Assembly (NCBI GenBank): GCA_014843695.1 | Contig: CM026398.1 | Location: forward strand, 15,448,725 to 15,512,724 | Direction: 5' to 3' | DNA from: Archivesica marissinica | Taxonomy: Eukaryota > Mollusca > Bivalvia > Venerida > Vesicomyidae | Length of the DNA stretch: 64,000 bases | Shown here: piece after piece, positions 1-11,300 of the stretch | How the letters are laid out: the number at the start of each line of letters is the position of its first letter | Numbering within the stretch: position 1 is the first letter of the stretch | Notes under the pieces: model-generated | What the model was told of the DNA's origin: nothing | Database searches by the model: none | The model's input: only the letters and a program-made list of their open reading frames with translations | Translations under genes and position numbers: made by a program

Positions 1-160
1 CCTAACATCTTATGGATTTATTTTTAAGTTCCAACGGGAGAGTTTTTGAAAAAGACAGCTTTCTATATGCTGTTTATTTAATGCCAAAAGTTAGTATAAG
101 TTTGATCTCGAAATATAACGGTTGCACTGGTGGTTAAAGCGACATCAGATATATGATATA

Positions 161-679
161 TTAAAGCGACATTACATCGCACAAAGCCAAATATACGCAT
201 TGTTCACGTATAAAAATGCATTGATACCTACATTCGAACACTAACATTGAATCAATAAACAATGTTTTTGTGGTCTACACACTTTCAAAACTGAAATTAG
301 GATTTCATATACCGGTCATCTACGCTCCTGAATTGACGCTTGTTTGTCATTGGAGTCATTACTAAACGCGTGATACTTTCGTTTAGAGATAATTTAACTA
401 AGATTAGTCTACAAATAAATATGCATTGGTACATGTGTGAGATATAACGGTAAATCTGTACCATAAATCGTGTTATTCAGGATACACGCTTTGTATTCCG
501 CATGAATTTCGACCCTATTTACATTATTTTGTTATGTCAACAAACCTCGTATACGACGTTTGTTTATTAGTTGAAATACTCAGTTTTTGAGGCAAATATT
601 TGGAGGGGGGATTATACCATATAATAGGAAATTACATTTTGTAGAAATTTGCTGTTTCACTGATGTAGTGTCGCTTTAA
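161..679. mobile_element. TTAA-bounded non-autonomous DNA element (MITE)
   Basis: The ends are inverted: TTAAAGCGACATTACATC on the left and its near-perfect reverse complement (GATGTAGTGTCGCTTTAA) on the right, both starting with TTAA. A TTAA target is typical of piggyBac-type elements, but the tip lacks the usual CCC. No open frame is inside. Much of 300-480 reappears inverted at 38740-39056, which supports a dispersed repeat. A second copy of the left tip sits at 134. Bases 1-160 show nothing else recognisable. Confidence 0.55.
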
Positions 680-786
680 TGAAACCTGTTTAAATCTTCT
701 TCCTTTCATTATGTTTATTTACGTGGAATGTGTGTCTACGACCACCTAATAAATACGAAAGATCACGCCAGTTCACGTTGACCTTA

Positions 787-1018
787 CTTAGTTTATACAA
801 TTTTATTTGAGCTCGATTGCGAAACAAGTTCTTACAACATATATTAATCACTCTCGAGACCTCATTCCTGATGGAACCCATCACCACGAGGGAGAGATGA
901 AAGACATGTGGAATTTAAATGCCTTGCCTAAGGGCACAATCGTATTTGCACCAGTACAACTCTGCGTATTTCGCACCTGAAGCGAACGTGCTACCACGGT
1001 GCTGTCACTGCTTCCAGC
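787..1018 (-). mobile_element. SINE family B, nearly full length
   Basis: Read on the minus strand it has the family B tRNA-like head (decayed B box), the body with GGCAAGGCATTTAAATTCC, the GGAATGAGGTCTCGAGAGTG block and the tail CGCAATCGAGCTCAAATAAA. The head region is degraded. Confidence 0.8.
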
Positions 1019-1295
1019 TACGCCGACTTGCAACACTACCCGTAATGTATGTATTAATAATAATATATGTTATTTCAGTTATTCCAACTAGTGATATAAA
1101 TATATAACACAAGTTCTTTATTTGATAAATAAATTAGTTTTATCTTTCATTGCAACGCGTAGTATACTATTATTTAATCTTGTTCGTTTCAATGAAGAGA
1201 ACTAATATATTTAATTTCTAACTGCTTTAAGTTTATGGTTTCCAGTTGTTGCTTTTTGAAATATTGTCACCATGAACGTTTTCAGACTCAAGCCT

Positions 1296-1440
1296 AGCCT
1301 GGGAACAGGCGTCGATATATGTTGCCTAGTTAGTCAAATACATATATTTTAACATCGAGGTTATTAATTGGGCATTATTGAGTTTCTGATCATATTGCCA
1401 GAAGTTAAAAAGTGAAAAATCGACAGACTGGAACCCAGGC
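1296..1440 (+). mobile_element. Short MITE, AGCCTGGG family
   Basis: It begins AGCCTGGGAACAGGCGTC and ends GACTGGAACCCAGGC, so the tips are short inverted repeats. Two more copies occur at 37469-37619 (inverted) and 40725-40878. All three share the interior GAGTTTCTGATCAT and CCAGAAGTTAAAAAGTG. Superfamily not assigned. Confidence 0.65.
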
Positions 1441-1552
1441 GTGTTTTACGTTTATTTATCGTCGCTACCGGTTGCCCATATGAGCGACGCATCATGAAGA
1501 GATTAGTTATTTTAGATTTTGGAGGATAGTGCAATGATACAGAAAGAGACCT
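1441..1552 (-). mobile_element. SINE family A, 3' part only
   Basis: It holds the family A tail (ACGTTTATTTATCGTCGC on the plus strand) and about 100 bp of body. The tRNA-like head is missing. It directly abuts the MITE ending at 1440. Confidence 0.75.
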
Positions 1553-1749
1553 TGTTGGGTAGTTCTAGCGCCATTTTGTTATTATTATCATTTAGCTCGT
1601 GGTTGAGTCGTTTTCTATAAATAAAAACAATGTTCAGCCTTAAAATAAAAAGATAATGTGTTAATTTAAATGAATTATTGAATTATATTTCACTCGTGAA
1701 CATAGAAGACTTATTATCGCTTGCGCCACGCGTGATATTAATGCTTGGT

Positions 1750-1937
1750 GTATACAAATTTATTTTAGCTCGATTGCGAAACAAGTTCTTTCAACTTATA
1801 TTAATCACTCTCGAGACCTCATTCCTGATGCAATCCATCGCCATGAAGGAGAGAGAAGAGGCAATGTGGAATTTAAATGCCTTGCCTAAGGGCACAATCG
1901 TAACGGTTCCAGCGGGGCTCGAACTTCGCACCTGAAG
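1750..1937 (-). mobile_element. SINE family B, head truncated
   Basis: It matches the family B tail and body. The head is cut just after the anticodon-stem region (TTCGCACCTGAAGC). An 85-codon open frame over it is a by-product of the repeat. Confidence 0.8.
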
Positions 1938-2059
1938 CTTACAATGTTCATTCTGTCAAATATAAGTGCACCATTCATTGAAACATACAAATAGCCTCTA
2001 TAGATAGAGGTATATATTTATTTTATTCTAAGTTATCCTGTGGAGGCCTCCGAGTACAG

Positions 2060-2660
2060 CTGCGATCCTTCCTAAATATCGCGCATTCCTCTTGGTACAG
2101 CTGCGATCCTTCCTAATATCGCGCATTCCTCTTGGTACAGCTGCGATCCTTCCTAAATATTGCGCATTCCTCTTGGTACAGCTGCGATCCTTCCTAAATA
2201 TCGCGCATTGCTGCGATCCTTCCTAAATATGCCATCCTCTTGGTACAGCTGCATCCTTCCTAATTGCGCATTCCTCTTGGTACAGCTGCGATCCTTCCTA
2301 AATATCGCGCATTCCTCTTGGTACAGCTGCGATCCTTCCTAAATATCGCGCATTCCTCTTGGTACAGCTGCGATCCTTCCTAAATATCGCGCATTCCTCT
2401 TGGTACAGCTGCGATCCTTCCTAAATATCGCGCATTCCTCTTGGTACAGCTGCGATCCTTCCTAAATATCGCGCATTCCTCTTGGTACAGCTGCGATCCT
2501 TCCTAAATATCGCGCATTCCTCTTGGTACAGCTGCGATCCTTCCTAAATATCGCGCATTCCTCTTGGTACAGCTGCGATCCTTCCTAAATATCGCGCATT
2601 CCTCTTGGTACAGCTGCGATCCTTCCTAAATATCGCGCATTCCTCTTGGTACAGCTGCGG
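2060..2660 (+). repeat. 41-bp tandem repeat
   Basis: About 15 copies of a unit containing CTGCGATCCTTCCTAAATAT and CGCGCATTCCTCTTGGTACA. Copies in 2160-2280 carry small deletions, and the right half is almost perfectly uniform. It is intergenic with no coding character. Confidence 0.95.
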
Positions 2661-3584
2661 TCCCGCTTCAATGGTGCTTAGACGAAATACACAGGTTCAT
2701 AATAGATCTGTGCACAACGCCTACGCATCATCCAAGGTCGGGAATCTAAACGAAGTCGTCAAATCCTACTGCTAGATGAAGTCGCCAATTCCTGCTGCTA
2801 GATGAAGTCGATAATTCATAAATTAAAAAAGATACCATTATAAATAACTCTGAAAACATTTACAGTAATTGTAAAAGCTATTTTCCAATCTAATATTAAC
2901 AAAAAATAACCAAAACATATCAGAATGATTTGATGTCGACATGAACACTCTGAAACTATCCGAGTATTGATGACAGATATTCAGTTCACCTGCTTTTTAT
3001 AGCAGTGCATACGATTGCAACAAACACGTCATGTCTTGCTTTAATTCTGCCATTAGTATTATTATAAAATATTACACAACATTTCTTAAATCTAAACCGC
3101 GCATAATTTAGTCACAATGGGAGCTCCATTTCAATACAAGATCGGTCAGTTTCAGCCTATCCGATTAACACGGATTTAGATGTACTTTCTGACCAACGCG
3201 GTGTACTAACGACGTTAATCTATCTCTGTGTGCAGATTAGTTAAATGTCACAAAAGAGAAGTTAGAAGGTAAGCCGTAACAAGATGGCTAGAGTCGTTAA
3301 TATTTGAATGACTTTTGTATGATATTTTATAAATATTTGTATGCTTAGTGTGTTCCGATTAACGTGGTTTACTTGCGCCAGCTTGCAGTCTTGTTACTAA
3401 CTACCACACCGCACACGGCCGCATGTACCTGCCTGCGTATACTATACCCGTTGAGTTTCTCTGCATGACACAGACGTGTGATACAAATCCTGTCTCCGTT
3501 CGGCCGGCCGACACTAACTTTATTTTACCGACCCATTAAAAGATGTGTTCGCCAATAACCATATCCCACATATATATTAAACTA
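2661..3584. other. Unassigned spacer
   Basis: I see no gene or clear repeat here, apart from a short doubling of CTGCTAGATGAAGTCG near 2768-2810. Base composition is like the surrounding spacer. Confidence 0.5.
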
Positions 3585-4091
3585 ATATACTACTACATAC
3601 ATATATACATACTTCAGACACTTAGCTATCAAGCTGCTGATAACCATGCATTCAGATTATACCCCACCTCCATAGATATTACTGGGACTTCATAGAGATT
3701 TAGGTTAATATACTATTATATCTCCATACAAACGACGGCCATTTAGCTATCATGCAGTGGATAAGTAGTCGCCATATCTATCCCACATCCATAGATATTA
3801 CTGGGACTACATATAGATTTAGGTTAATATACTATTATATCTCCATACAAACGACAGCCATTTAGCTATCATGCAGTGGATAAGTAGTCGCCATATCTAT
3901 CCCACATCCATAGATATTACTGGGACTTCATATAGATTTAGGTTATTATACTATTATATCTCCATACAAACGACAGCCATGTAGCTACCATGCAGTGGAT
4001 AAGTAGTGGCCATATCTATCCCACCTCCATAGATATTACTGGGACTACATGAGATTCTGGCATGCATTGTGAATGTTGGTTTGGCTACTAC

Positions 4092-4540
4092 TTTCCCGTC
4101 GAGTTGGCATTTAATTTCCACGTTGCCTCTTCTCTCTCCCTCGTGGCGATGGGTCCGTCTCCGTGGTCGAGTGGTTAAGGTCGCTGCCTTGTATACCTCT
4201 GTAACCTATCATCACTGATGGTCACGGGTTCGAGCCCCGCTCTGACCATGACTCATTTATATGAAACAGTTGGCAGTTTTTTTCGGAGGTTTGTGCACCA
4301 AATACTGAATAACTGCTGGAGCCTGGCCATGACTGGTGTTGTTATATAGGTAAACTTCCCGCCGCCTGCGATATAGCCCAAACTAGTGCTGATGCAGGCG
4401 TAAAACCCGAACAAAACAAATGATTTGGCTTCTAGTTTATATAAATTTATTTTAGCTCGATTGCGAAACAGGTTCTTACAACTTATATTAATCGCCTTCG
4501 AGACCACATTCCTGGTGTAATCCATCGCCATGAGAGAGAG

Positions 4541-4606
<66 letters not shown>

Positions 4607-4742
4607 AAGAGGAAATGTGGAATTTAAATGCCTTGCCTAAGGGCACAATCGTAACTACACCAGCGGAGGCTCGAACTCCGGGCCTTTCGCACCTGAAGCG
4701 AACACCCTACCACTACGCTATTACGACTTCCAGGAATTTCCA
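4092..4742. mobile_element. Composite SINE cluster with 11-bp target duplication
   Basis: A family B fragment (4096-4149, +) runs into a family D SINE (4150-4425, +), then an inverted family B SINE (4437-4731, -). The whole is flanked by TTGGCTACTAC (4081-4091) and TTGGCTACTGC (4743-4753), and that site is the right arm of the satellite-bearing element. The block may have inserted as one piece, or in steps within one target. Confidence 0.7.
4536..4606. repeat. GA/GC microsatellite inside a SINE
   Basis: A (GA)n tract with a GCGCGCGCG interruption sits where family B SINEs normally carry GAGGGAGAGAGAAGAGGC, so it expanded from the SINE's own GA-rich segment. Confidence 0.9.
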
Positions 4743-4970
4743 TTGGCTACTGCATTGATAATGCATGTGTTGTATTGACATGGGGGTCAAGAGTAATTTT
4801 ATATAAGAAAAGCAAACATGCAAATCATGCGAGTAAAATGAAAGCCATCAATTAAAGTTTTTTCTTAGCCGCAAATACTAGTATCTATCTAGCGCTTATT
4901 ACTGCACAGAATGTTTCCAGAAAATAAAACTAAAACACCACACAGGCTTTGTCATACGCGTGTGGTAGAT

Positions 4971-5094
4971 CACAGGGATTCGGCGCGTTTGGGGGTACTA
5001 GTATATATATTTAGGCGCGTTTTGGGGTACTAGTATATATATATATTTAAATACTTAAATATACTAGTACCCCCAAACGCGCCGAATCCCTGTG
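4971..5094. mobile_element. hAT-like MITE with 8-bp target duplication
   Basis: The inverted ends CACAGGGATTCGGCGCGTTT and its complement flank an AT-rich centre of TACTAGTATATATA. The target duplication TGGTAGAT is exact (4963-4970 and 5095-5102). The 8-bp duplication suggests the hAT superfamily. A partial second left tip lies inside, and a sister copy is at 14430-14746. Confidence 0.8.
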
Positions 5095-5412
5095 TGGTAG
5101 ATAATATCCCGATTTGAATATGTCGTAATGTTCAGAAAAATATATAAATGTTCTTAATTAATACGATTTACCGATATAATTCTACTCTAGTATTGACTAG
5201 TGACAGGTATACTGTGGGGTTTCTACGTTGGACGTATGTTTATTTGGTGATACATTTCCAGCTAAATATGCTGTTACAGTCCCATCTATGTGCATGTACA
5301 TTACATAAAATATACATAGTACAGTTTATGACAAACTGCATGTACATAGCTGTTCATTATATAAGAATTATAAGATATAATATAATTGCAGTTAATCAAA
5401 CTTATCACAGTA

Positions 5413-5828
5413 CAGTCAAGCCTGTGTTGGTTGTCACCTCCATTAAGCAGCCAACCTGTATTAACCCATTCAACACCAAGTAACTGACATGGACTGGTCC
5501 ATGATATTCATAAACCAATAAATGAATCAGAAAATCACATTTGGACAAGTTCATTTATCAAAATGGGTAATTATGTCTAAAAATAGTCATATCACTGGCA
5601 AAAAGTGCAGATCCTGATGAGACGGCTCGTGACGAGCCGTCTCATCTGGATCTACACTTTTTGTAAGCCTATTTAGAGGTATGTGGTGTTGAAAGGGTTA
5701 AGCAGCCAGTTTCCAGATTCCCAATATATTGTTTTATTATACATTTGACCCCTATTAGGCAGTCGCATGTGCTAAGCAGCCACTTTCTGTGATTCCCATG
5801 GCTGGCTGCTTAAGACAGGTTTCACTAT
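5413..5828 (+). mobile_element. Tc1/mariner-like MITE, interrupted
   Basis: It starts at a TA dinucleotide with CAGTCAAGCCTGTG and ends with a decayed complement. The interior repeats AAGCAGCCA motifs. It belongs with 42325-42722, 52110-52307, 58297-58783 and 60785-60962. It is split by the element at 5465-5697, and joining the flanks across one TTAA gives an ordinary family member. Confidence 0.8.
5465..5697. mobile_element. piggyBac-like MITE nested in another MITE
   Basis: The tips CCCATTCAACACCA and TGGTGTTGAAAGGG are inverted and lie between exact TTAA copies (5461-5464, 5698-5701). Inside is a strong hairpin, GATGAGACGGCTCG/CGAGCCGTCTCATC, near 5617-5648. Confidence 0.8.
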
Positions 5829-5882
5829 TGTCATATTAATACCGAGGAACAGTTGCTAAATGAAAATTGAATACAGCGACAG

Positions 5883-6334
5883 CTCCTGAAGAGATTAGTC
5901 AATTTAAAATTGTTTGAGGATAGTGCAATGATACAGACATAGACCCATGTCATGTCTCCTCTGGTTCTTTTACGTACACGGTGAACAGCACCGACACGAG
6001 ACTTGCGATCCCTGGATTACCAGTCCAGCGTGTTACTACTGGACGTTTTACTACTTCGGCTGTCCGATTAGCGCAGTGGTTAGAGTGCTCGCTTCTCACC
6101 AATGCAACTCGGGTTCGATCCTCGGACCGGGAAGTATGTGAGATGGTACGGTGGTCGCCAGATCGGACTGGTGAGTTGTCTCCGGGTACTCCGGTTTTCT
6201 CCCGCACGAATCACCACATATACGCTTTCATCCTCGCCAACGCGAGTGATTAATATAGGTTGCTAAAACTTGCTTCGCAATCATTGTACAATAAATTAAA
6301 GTTTAAACTACTACTGGACTACAGATCCGTCTGT
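5883..6334 (-). mobile_element. SINE family A interrupted by a family C SINE
   Basis: The family A body lies at 5883-6044. Its tRNA-like head is resumed at 6310-6334 (CTGGACTACAGATCCGTCTG). The gap is filled by a family C SINE with a clean target duplication. Confidence 0.8.
6045..6309 (+). mobile_element. SINE family C, full length, nested
   Basis: It has the head GTCCGATTAGCGCAGTGG, the B box GGGTTCGATCC, the body AGTATGTGAGATGGTACGG and a tail ending AATAAATTAAAGTTT. The target duplication ACTACTGGAC is at 6035-6044 and 6310-6319. It is younger than the family A copy it interrupts. Confidence 0.85.
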
Positions 6335-6465
6335 AAACATATTTTGTATCGTTGTTGTAAATGGCCAAAGGCAAAATAGTTGCTGATTATTCCAATACAT
6401 TTTGAAACTGAAACCAATCTTTGTGCTTGTAGCGGTTAGTGTACCAACTACCAGCTGGTTCAAAT

Positions 6466-7006
6466 TGTGTTTTACGTTTATTTATCGTCGCTACCGTTTG
6501 CCCATATGAGCGGCGCCTCCTGAAGAGATTACTCATTTTAGATGTTGGCGGATGGGTCCATGATACATACAGAGGCTATTTCCAAGGTCTCGTCTGGTTC
6601 TTTTACGTGCACGGTATAAATCACCGGCACGATATCTCGGTTTAAGTTCTCATCTGAAAGATAAGGACATGAGTCACATTAGTACGGCATAGCTGTGGAT
6701 CGAACCTGTGATCCATATATTACAAATCCAGCGTGTTAGCCCATTTGATTCTGGACACCGTTCAAACAGTATTTGCAAAGAACATAGAGCCAGATCAGCC
6801 ACCACGGAATGTGCCGTCTGATCAGGCTCTATGCTGTTTGCTATTCAGATGATCTTGCTAAGACACTTGGCTATGTAGCAAACAACATAGATCCTGATCA
6901 GCATGCAGCGTCACGCTGCGGCTGATCTGGATCTATGTTGTTTGCAAAAGCCTTTAAATATATCCAGAATGAAATGGGTTACCAACTGGACCACAGATCC
7001 GTTACG
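6466..7006 (-). mobile_element. SINE family A interrupted by a MITE
   Basis: The family A tail and body (6466-6739) and the first bases of its head (6979-7006) are separated by the element at 6740-6978. The body is more diverged than most copies here. Confidence 0.75.
6740..6978. mobile_element. Double-hairpin MITE
   Basis: The tips CCCATTTGATTCTGGA and TCCAGAATGAAATGGG are inverted. Flanking tetranucleotides are TTAG and TTAC, and the uninterrupted SINE reads TTAC at this point. Two hairpins lie inside (about 6790-6840 and 6888-6945) with stems around GATCAG/CTGATC. It belongs with 5465-5697, 27291-27529 and 54898-55105. Confidence 0.75.
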
Positions 7007-7077
7007 TCATTAATACAGTTGTTTAAAACTGTACCAGTAAGATGTATACATACATGTACACGTATTTATCATCGTTT

Positions 7078-7305
7078 TGTCATGATAGCGCAGTGGTAGA
7101 GCGTTCGCTTTAGGTGCGAAAGGCCCGGAGTTCGAGCCCCCTGGACCCGTTACGAGTGTGCCCTTATGTAAGGCATTTAAATCCCACGTTGCCCCTTCTC
7201 TCTCTCTCTCTCATGGCGATGGATTCCATCAGGAATGAGGTATCGAGAGTGATTAATATAAGTTGATAGAACTTGATAGTTTCGCAATCGAGCTAAAATA
7301 AATGT
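7078..7305 (+). mobile_element. SINE family B, full length
   Basis: The head GATAGCGCAGTGGTAGAGCG with B box GAGTTCGAGCCCC is followed by the body and the tail CGCAATCGAGCTAAAATAAA. A small internal duplication (ACTTGATAG) is present near the tail. Confidence 0.85.
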
Positions 7306-7364
7306 GCATACATTAATTTGTATTTCTCCGCTTGTTTTACAAACCAACATTGATACTACTACTA

Positions 7365-7500
7365 ATAATATAATAATAATAATAATAATAATAATAAAGA
7401 CTTTATTTTACGAGAGAACTCATTTAACAAAAGTTAAACTACCACGAGGCACTCAACATATATACGAATCAAATGATAGGACGAAAGTGAAAACTGCATA
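7365..7500 (-). mobile_element. Possible LINE 3' end with AAT-repeat tail
   Basis: An (AAT)n run at 7370-7396 is followed by AAGACTTTATTTTACGAG. Read on the minus strand this resembles a retroelement 3' end with a short repeat tail. No reverse-transcriptase frame is present, so the call is weak. Confidence 0.3.
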
Positions 7501-7601
7501 TTGGAATTATATAATTCTTTGAGGTTAACATTTCAAGGTCATGTGAAAACAAGCATGTGTTCGTGTGTCGACTACCAGTACTGGGGTTTACATCCTCCCG
7601 G

Positions 7602-7840
<239 letters not shown>

Positions 7841-7900
7841 TGATGTATTTTGTTGTAGATGGTTAGTCTAGGAGACATAAATTCGATTTAGTATATAAAA

Positions 7901-8148
7901 AACAAAACTTTATTTATTTCACAACGATTGCGGAACAAGTTTTAACAACTTGTATTAATCACTCTCGTTGGCGCAGATGAAAGCGTATTAATGGTAATTC
8001 GTGTGGGAGGAAACCGGAGTACCCGGAGAAAACCCACCTGTCCAATCTGGCGACAATCGTACCATCTCACATACTTCCCGATCCGAGTATCAAACTCGGG
8101 TTGGATTGGTGAGACGCTAACTGCTAACCACTGCGCTAATCGGATCCT
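7901..8148 (-). mobile_element. SINE family C, full length
   Basis: The minus strand carries the family C head, B box, body and tail. The anticodon-arm region is altered compared with other copies. Confidence 0.85.
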
Positions 8149-8159
8149 TTTGGCACATC

Positions 8160-8343
8160 AACTCCCAAGTTACCAGACGTTTATAGGATCCGGTCACCAG
8201 TCGAACTCAATCAAACGGTTGTCTTTGCTCCGAAGCACAGCATCAGTAAGCTCAGACCGACACTCGATGAGCAAGGGGCCACGGTACAGGATCTAAAACA
8301 CCCTGCATATAGCATGGACTGGTTTGATACGAGTAATAAGTAG
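8160..8343 (+). other. Unrecognised open segment, possible terminal exon
   Basis: A plus-strand frame of about 61 codons ends in TAG at 8341-8343. It encodes a mixed-composition peptide with stretches such as VELNQTVVFAPKHSISK and HPAYSMDWFDTSNK. It directly follows a SINE, has no clear acceptor with a pyrimidine tract, and I do not recognise a family. An open run of this length can arise by chance. Confidence 0.2.
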
Positions 8344-8369
8344 AGCAAGAAATTACATACATGGTAAGC

Positions 8370-11300
8370 ATGTCGGCAGGTAGACAGTTCGGTAGTTAGA
8401 CAGGTCGGTAGTTAGACAGGACCATAGGTAGACATGTCGGTAGTTAGACAGGACGGCATGTAGACAGTTCGGTAGTTAGACTGGACGGCATATAGACAGT
8501 TCGGTAGTTAGACAGGACGGCATGTAGACAGTTCGGTAGTTAGACAGGACGGCATATAGACAGTTCGGTAGTTAGACAGTTCGGCAGGTAGACAGTTCGG
8601 TAGTTAGACAGGACGGTAGGTAGACATGTCGGTAGTTAGACATGTTGGTAGTTAGACAGGGCGGTAGGTAGACATGTCGGTAGTTAGACATGTCGGTAGT
8701 TAGACAGGGCGGTAGGTAGACATGTCGGTAGTTAGACAGGACGGTAGGTAGACATGTCGGTAGTTAGACAGGGCGGTAGGTAGACATGTCGGTAGTTAGA
8801 CAGGACGGTAGTTAGACATGTCGGTAGTTAGACATGTCGGTAGTTAGACAGGGGGTAGGTAGACATGTCGGTAGTTAGACAGGACGGTAGGTAGACATAT
8901 CGGTAGTTAGACATGTCGGTAGTTAGACAGGACGGCATGTAGACAGTTCGGTAGTTAGACAGTTCGGTAGCTAGACAGGACGGTAGGTAGACATGTCAGT
9001 AGTTAGACAGGTCGGTAGTTAGACAGGACGGCATGTAGACAGTTCGGTAGTTAGACAGGACGGTAGGTAGACATGTCGGTAGTTAGACAGGTCGGTAGTT
9101 AGACAGGACGGCATGTAGACAGTTCGGTAGTTAGACAGTTCGGTAGTTAGACAGGACGGTAGGTAGACATGTCGGCAGGTAGACAGGTCGGTAGTTAGAC
9201 AGGACGGCATGTAGACAGTTCGGTAGTTAGACAGGACGGTAGGTAGACATGTCGGTAGTTAGACAGGTCGGTAGTTAGACAGGGCGGTAGGTCGACAGTT
9301 CGGTAATTAGACAGGACGGCATGTAGACAGTTCGGTAGTTAGACAGGACGGTAGGTAGACATGTCGGTAGTTAGACAGGTCAGTAGTTAGACAGGGCGGC
9401 AGGTCGACAGTTCGGTAGTTAGACAGGACGGTAGGTAGACAGGTCGGTAGTTAGACAGGACGGTAGGTAGACAGGTCGGTAGTTAGACAGGACGGTAGGT
9501 AGACATGTCGGTAGTTAGACAGGACGGTAGGTAGACATGTCGGTAGTTAGACAGGACGGTAGGTAGACATGTCGGTAGTTAGACATGTCGGTAGTTAGAC
9601 AGGGCGGCATGTAGACAGTTCGGTAGTTAGACAGGACGGCATATAGACAGTTCGGTAGTTAGACAGGATGGCAGGTCGACAGTTCGGTAGTTAGACAGGA
9701 CGGCATGTAGACAGTTCGGTAGTTAGACAGGACGGCATATAGACAGTTCGGTAGTTAGACAGTTCGACAGGTAGAGAGTTCGGTAGTTAGACAGGGCGGT
9801 AGGTAGACACGTCGGTAGGTAGACAGGTCGGTAGTTAGACAGGACGGCAGGTAGACAGGTCGGTAGTTAGACAGGACGGCAGGTCGACAGTTCGGTAGTT
9901 AGACAGGACGGCATGTAGACAGTTCGGTAGTTAGACAGGTCGGCAGGTAGACATGTCGGCATGTAAACAGGTAGAAACGTTGGTAATTACGCATGGTTGA
10001 ATTATCAGATGTATGCATTGTATACAGTTATACAGGTCGGCAGGTAGACAGGCAGGTAGACTGGTCGACACGTAGGCAGATAGAAATGTTTAATATTACG
10101 CATGGTTGACAATACATGGTAGATAGTTCGGTAGGTAGACAGATCGGTAGGTAGACATGTCGACAGGTAGACATGTCGGCAGGTAGATATGTCGGTAGGT
10201 AGACAGTTCGGTATGTAGACATGTCGGCAGGTAGATATGTCGGTAGGTAGACATGTCGGTAGGTACACATGTCGACAGGTAGATATGTCGGCAGGTAGAT
10301 ATGTCGGTAGGTAGATATGTCGGTAGGTAGACAGGTCGGTAGGTAGACATGTCGGCAGGTAGACATGTTGGTAGGTAGACATATCGGTAGGTAGATATGT
10401 CGGCAGGTAGATATGTCGGTAGGTAGATATGTCGGCAGGTAAATATGTCGGTAGGTAGATATGTCGGTAGGTAGACAGGTCAATAGGTAGACATGTCGCT
10501 AGGTAGATATGTCGGTAGGTAGACAGGTCTGTATGTAAACATGTCGGTAGTTAGATATGTCGGCAGGTAGACAAGTCAGTAGGTAGACATGGCGGTAGGT
10601 AGATATGTCGCCAGGTAGACAAGTCAGTAGGTAGACATGGCGGTAGGTAGATATGTCGGCAGGTAGACAGGTCGGTAGTTAGACAGGACGGCAAGTCGAA
10701 AGTTCGGTAGTTAGACAGGACGGCATGTAGACAGTTCGGTAGTTAGACAGGACGGCATGTAGACAGTTCGGTAGTTAGACAGGACGGCATGTAGACAGTT
10801 CGGTAGTTAGACAGGTCGGCAGGTAGACATGTCGACATGTAAACAGGTAGAAACGTTCGCAATTACGCATGGTTGAATTATCAGATGTATACATTGTTTA
10901 CAGTTAGACAGGTCGGCAGGTAGACAGGCAGGTAGACAGGTCGACACGCAGGCAGATAGAAACGTTTGATATTACGCATGGTTGACAATACATGGTAGAT
11001 AGTTCGGTAGGAAGACAGATCGGTAGGTAGACATGTCGACAGGTAGACATGTCGGCAGGTAGATATGTCGGCAGGTAGATATGTCGGTAGGTAGACAGGT
11101 CGGTAGGTAGACATGTCGGCAGGTAGACATGTATACATGTCGGTAGGTAGACAGGTCGGCAGGTAGACATGTCGGCAGGTAAATATGTCGGTAGGTAGAC
11201 AGGTATGCACGTAGACATGTCGGCAGGTAGACATGTCGGTAGGTAGACAGGTCGGTAGGTAGACATGTCGGCAGGTAGACATGTCGGTAGGTAGATATGT

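Larger units (their letters stand above)
3585..4800 (+). mobile_element. Satellite-bearing element, copy 1 (interrupted, 5' end decayed)
   Basis: Bases 3585-4050 hold about 3.5 monomers of a unit near 120 bp (ATATCTCCATACAAACGACA, TAGCTATCATGCAGTGGATA, CCATAGATATTACTGGGACT). The same monomers fill the TTAA-flanked elements at 59331-60625 and 49660-50140. The unique right arm starts at about 4051 and resumes at 4743, on the far side of a SINE cluster. The left tip is not recognisable. Confidence 0.75.

Noticed and set aside
5950..6253. Three overlapping frames near 6 kb
   Set aside because: They are translations of nested family A and C SINEs.
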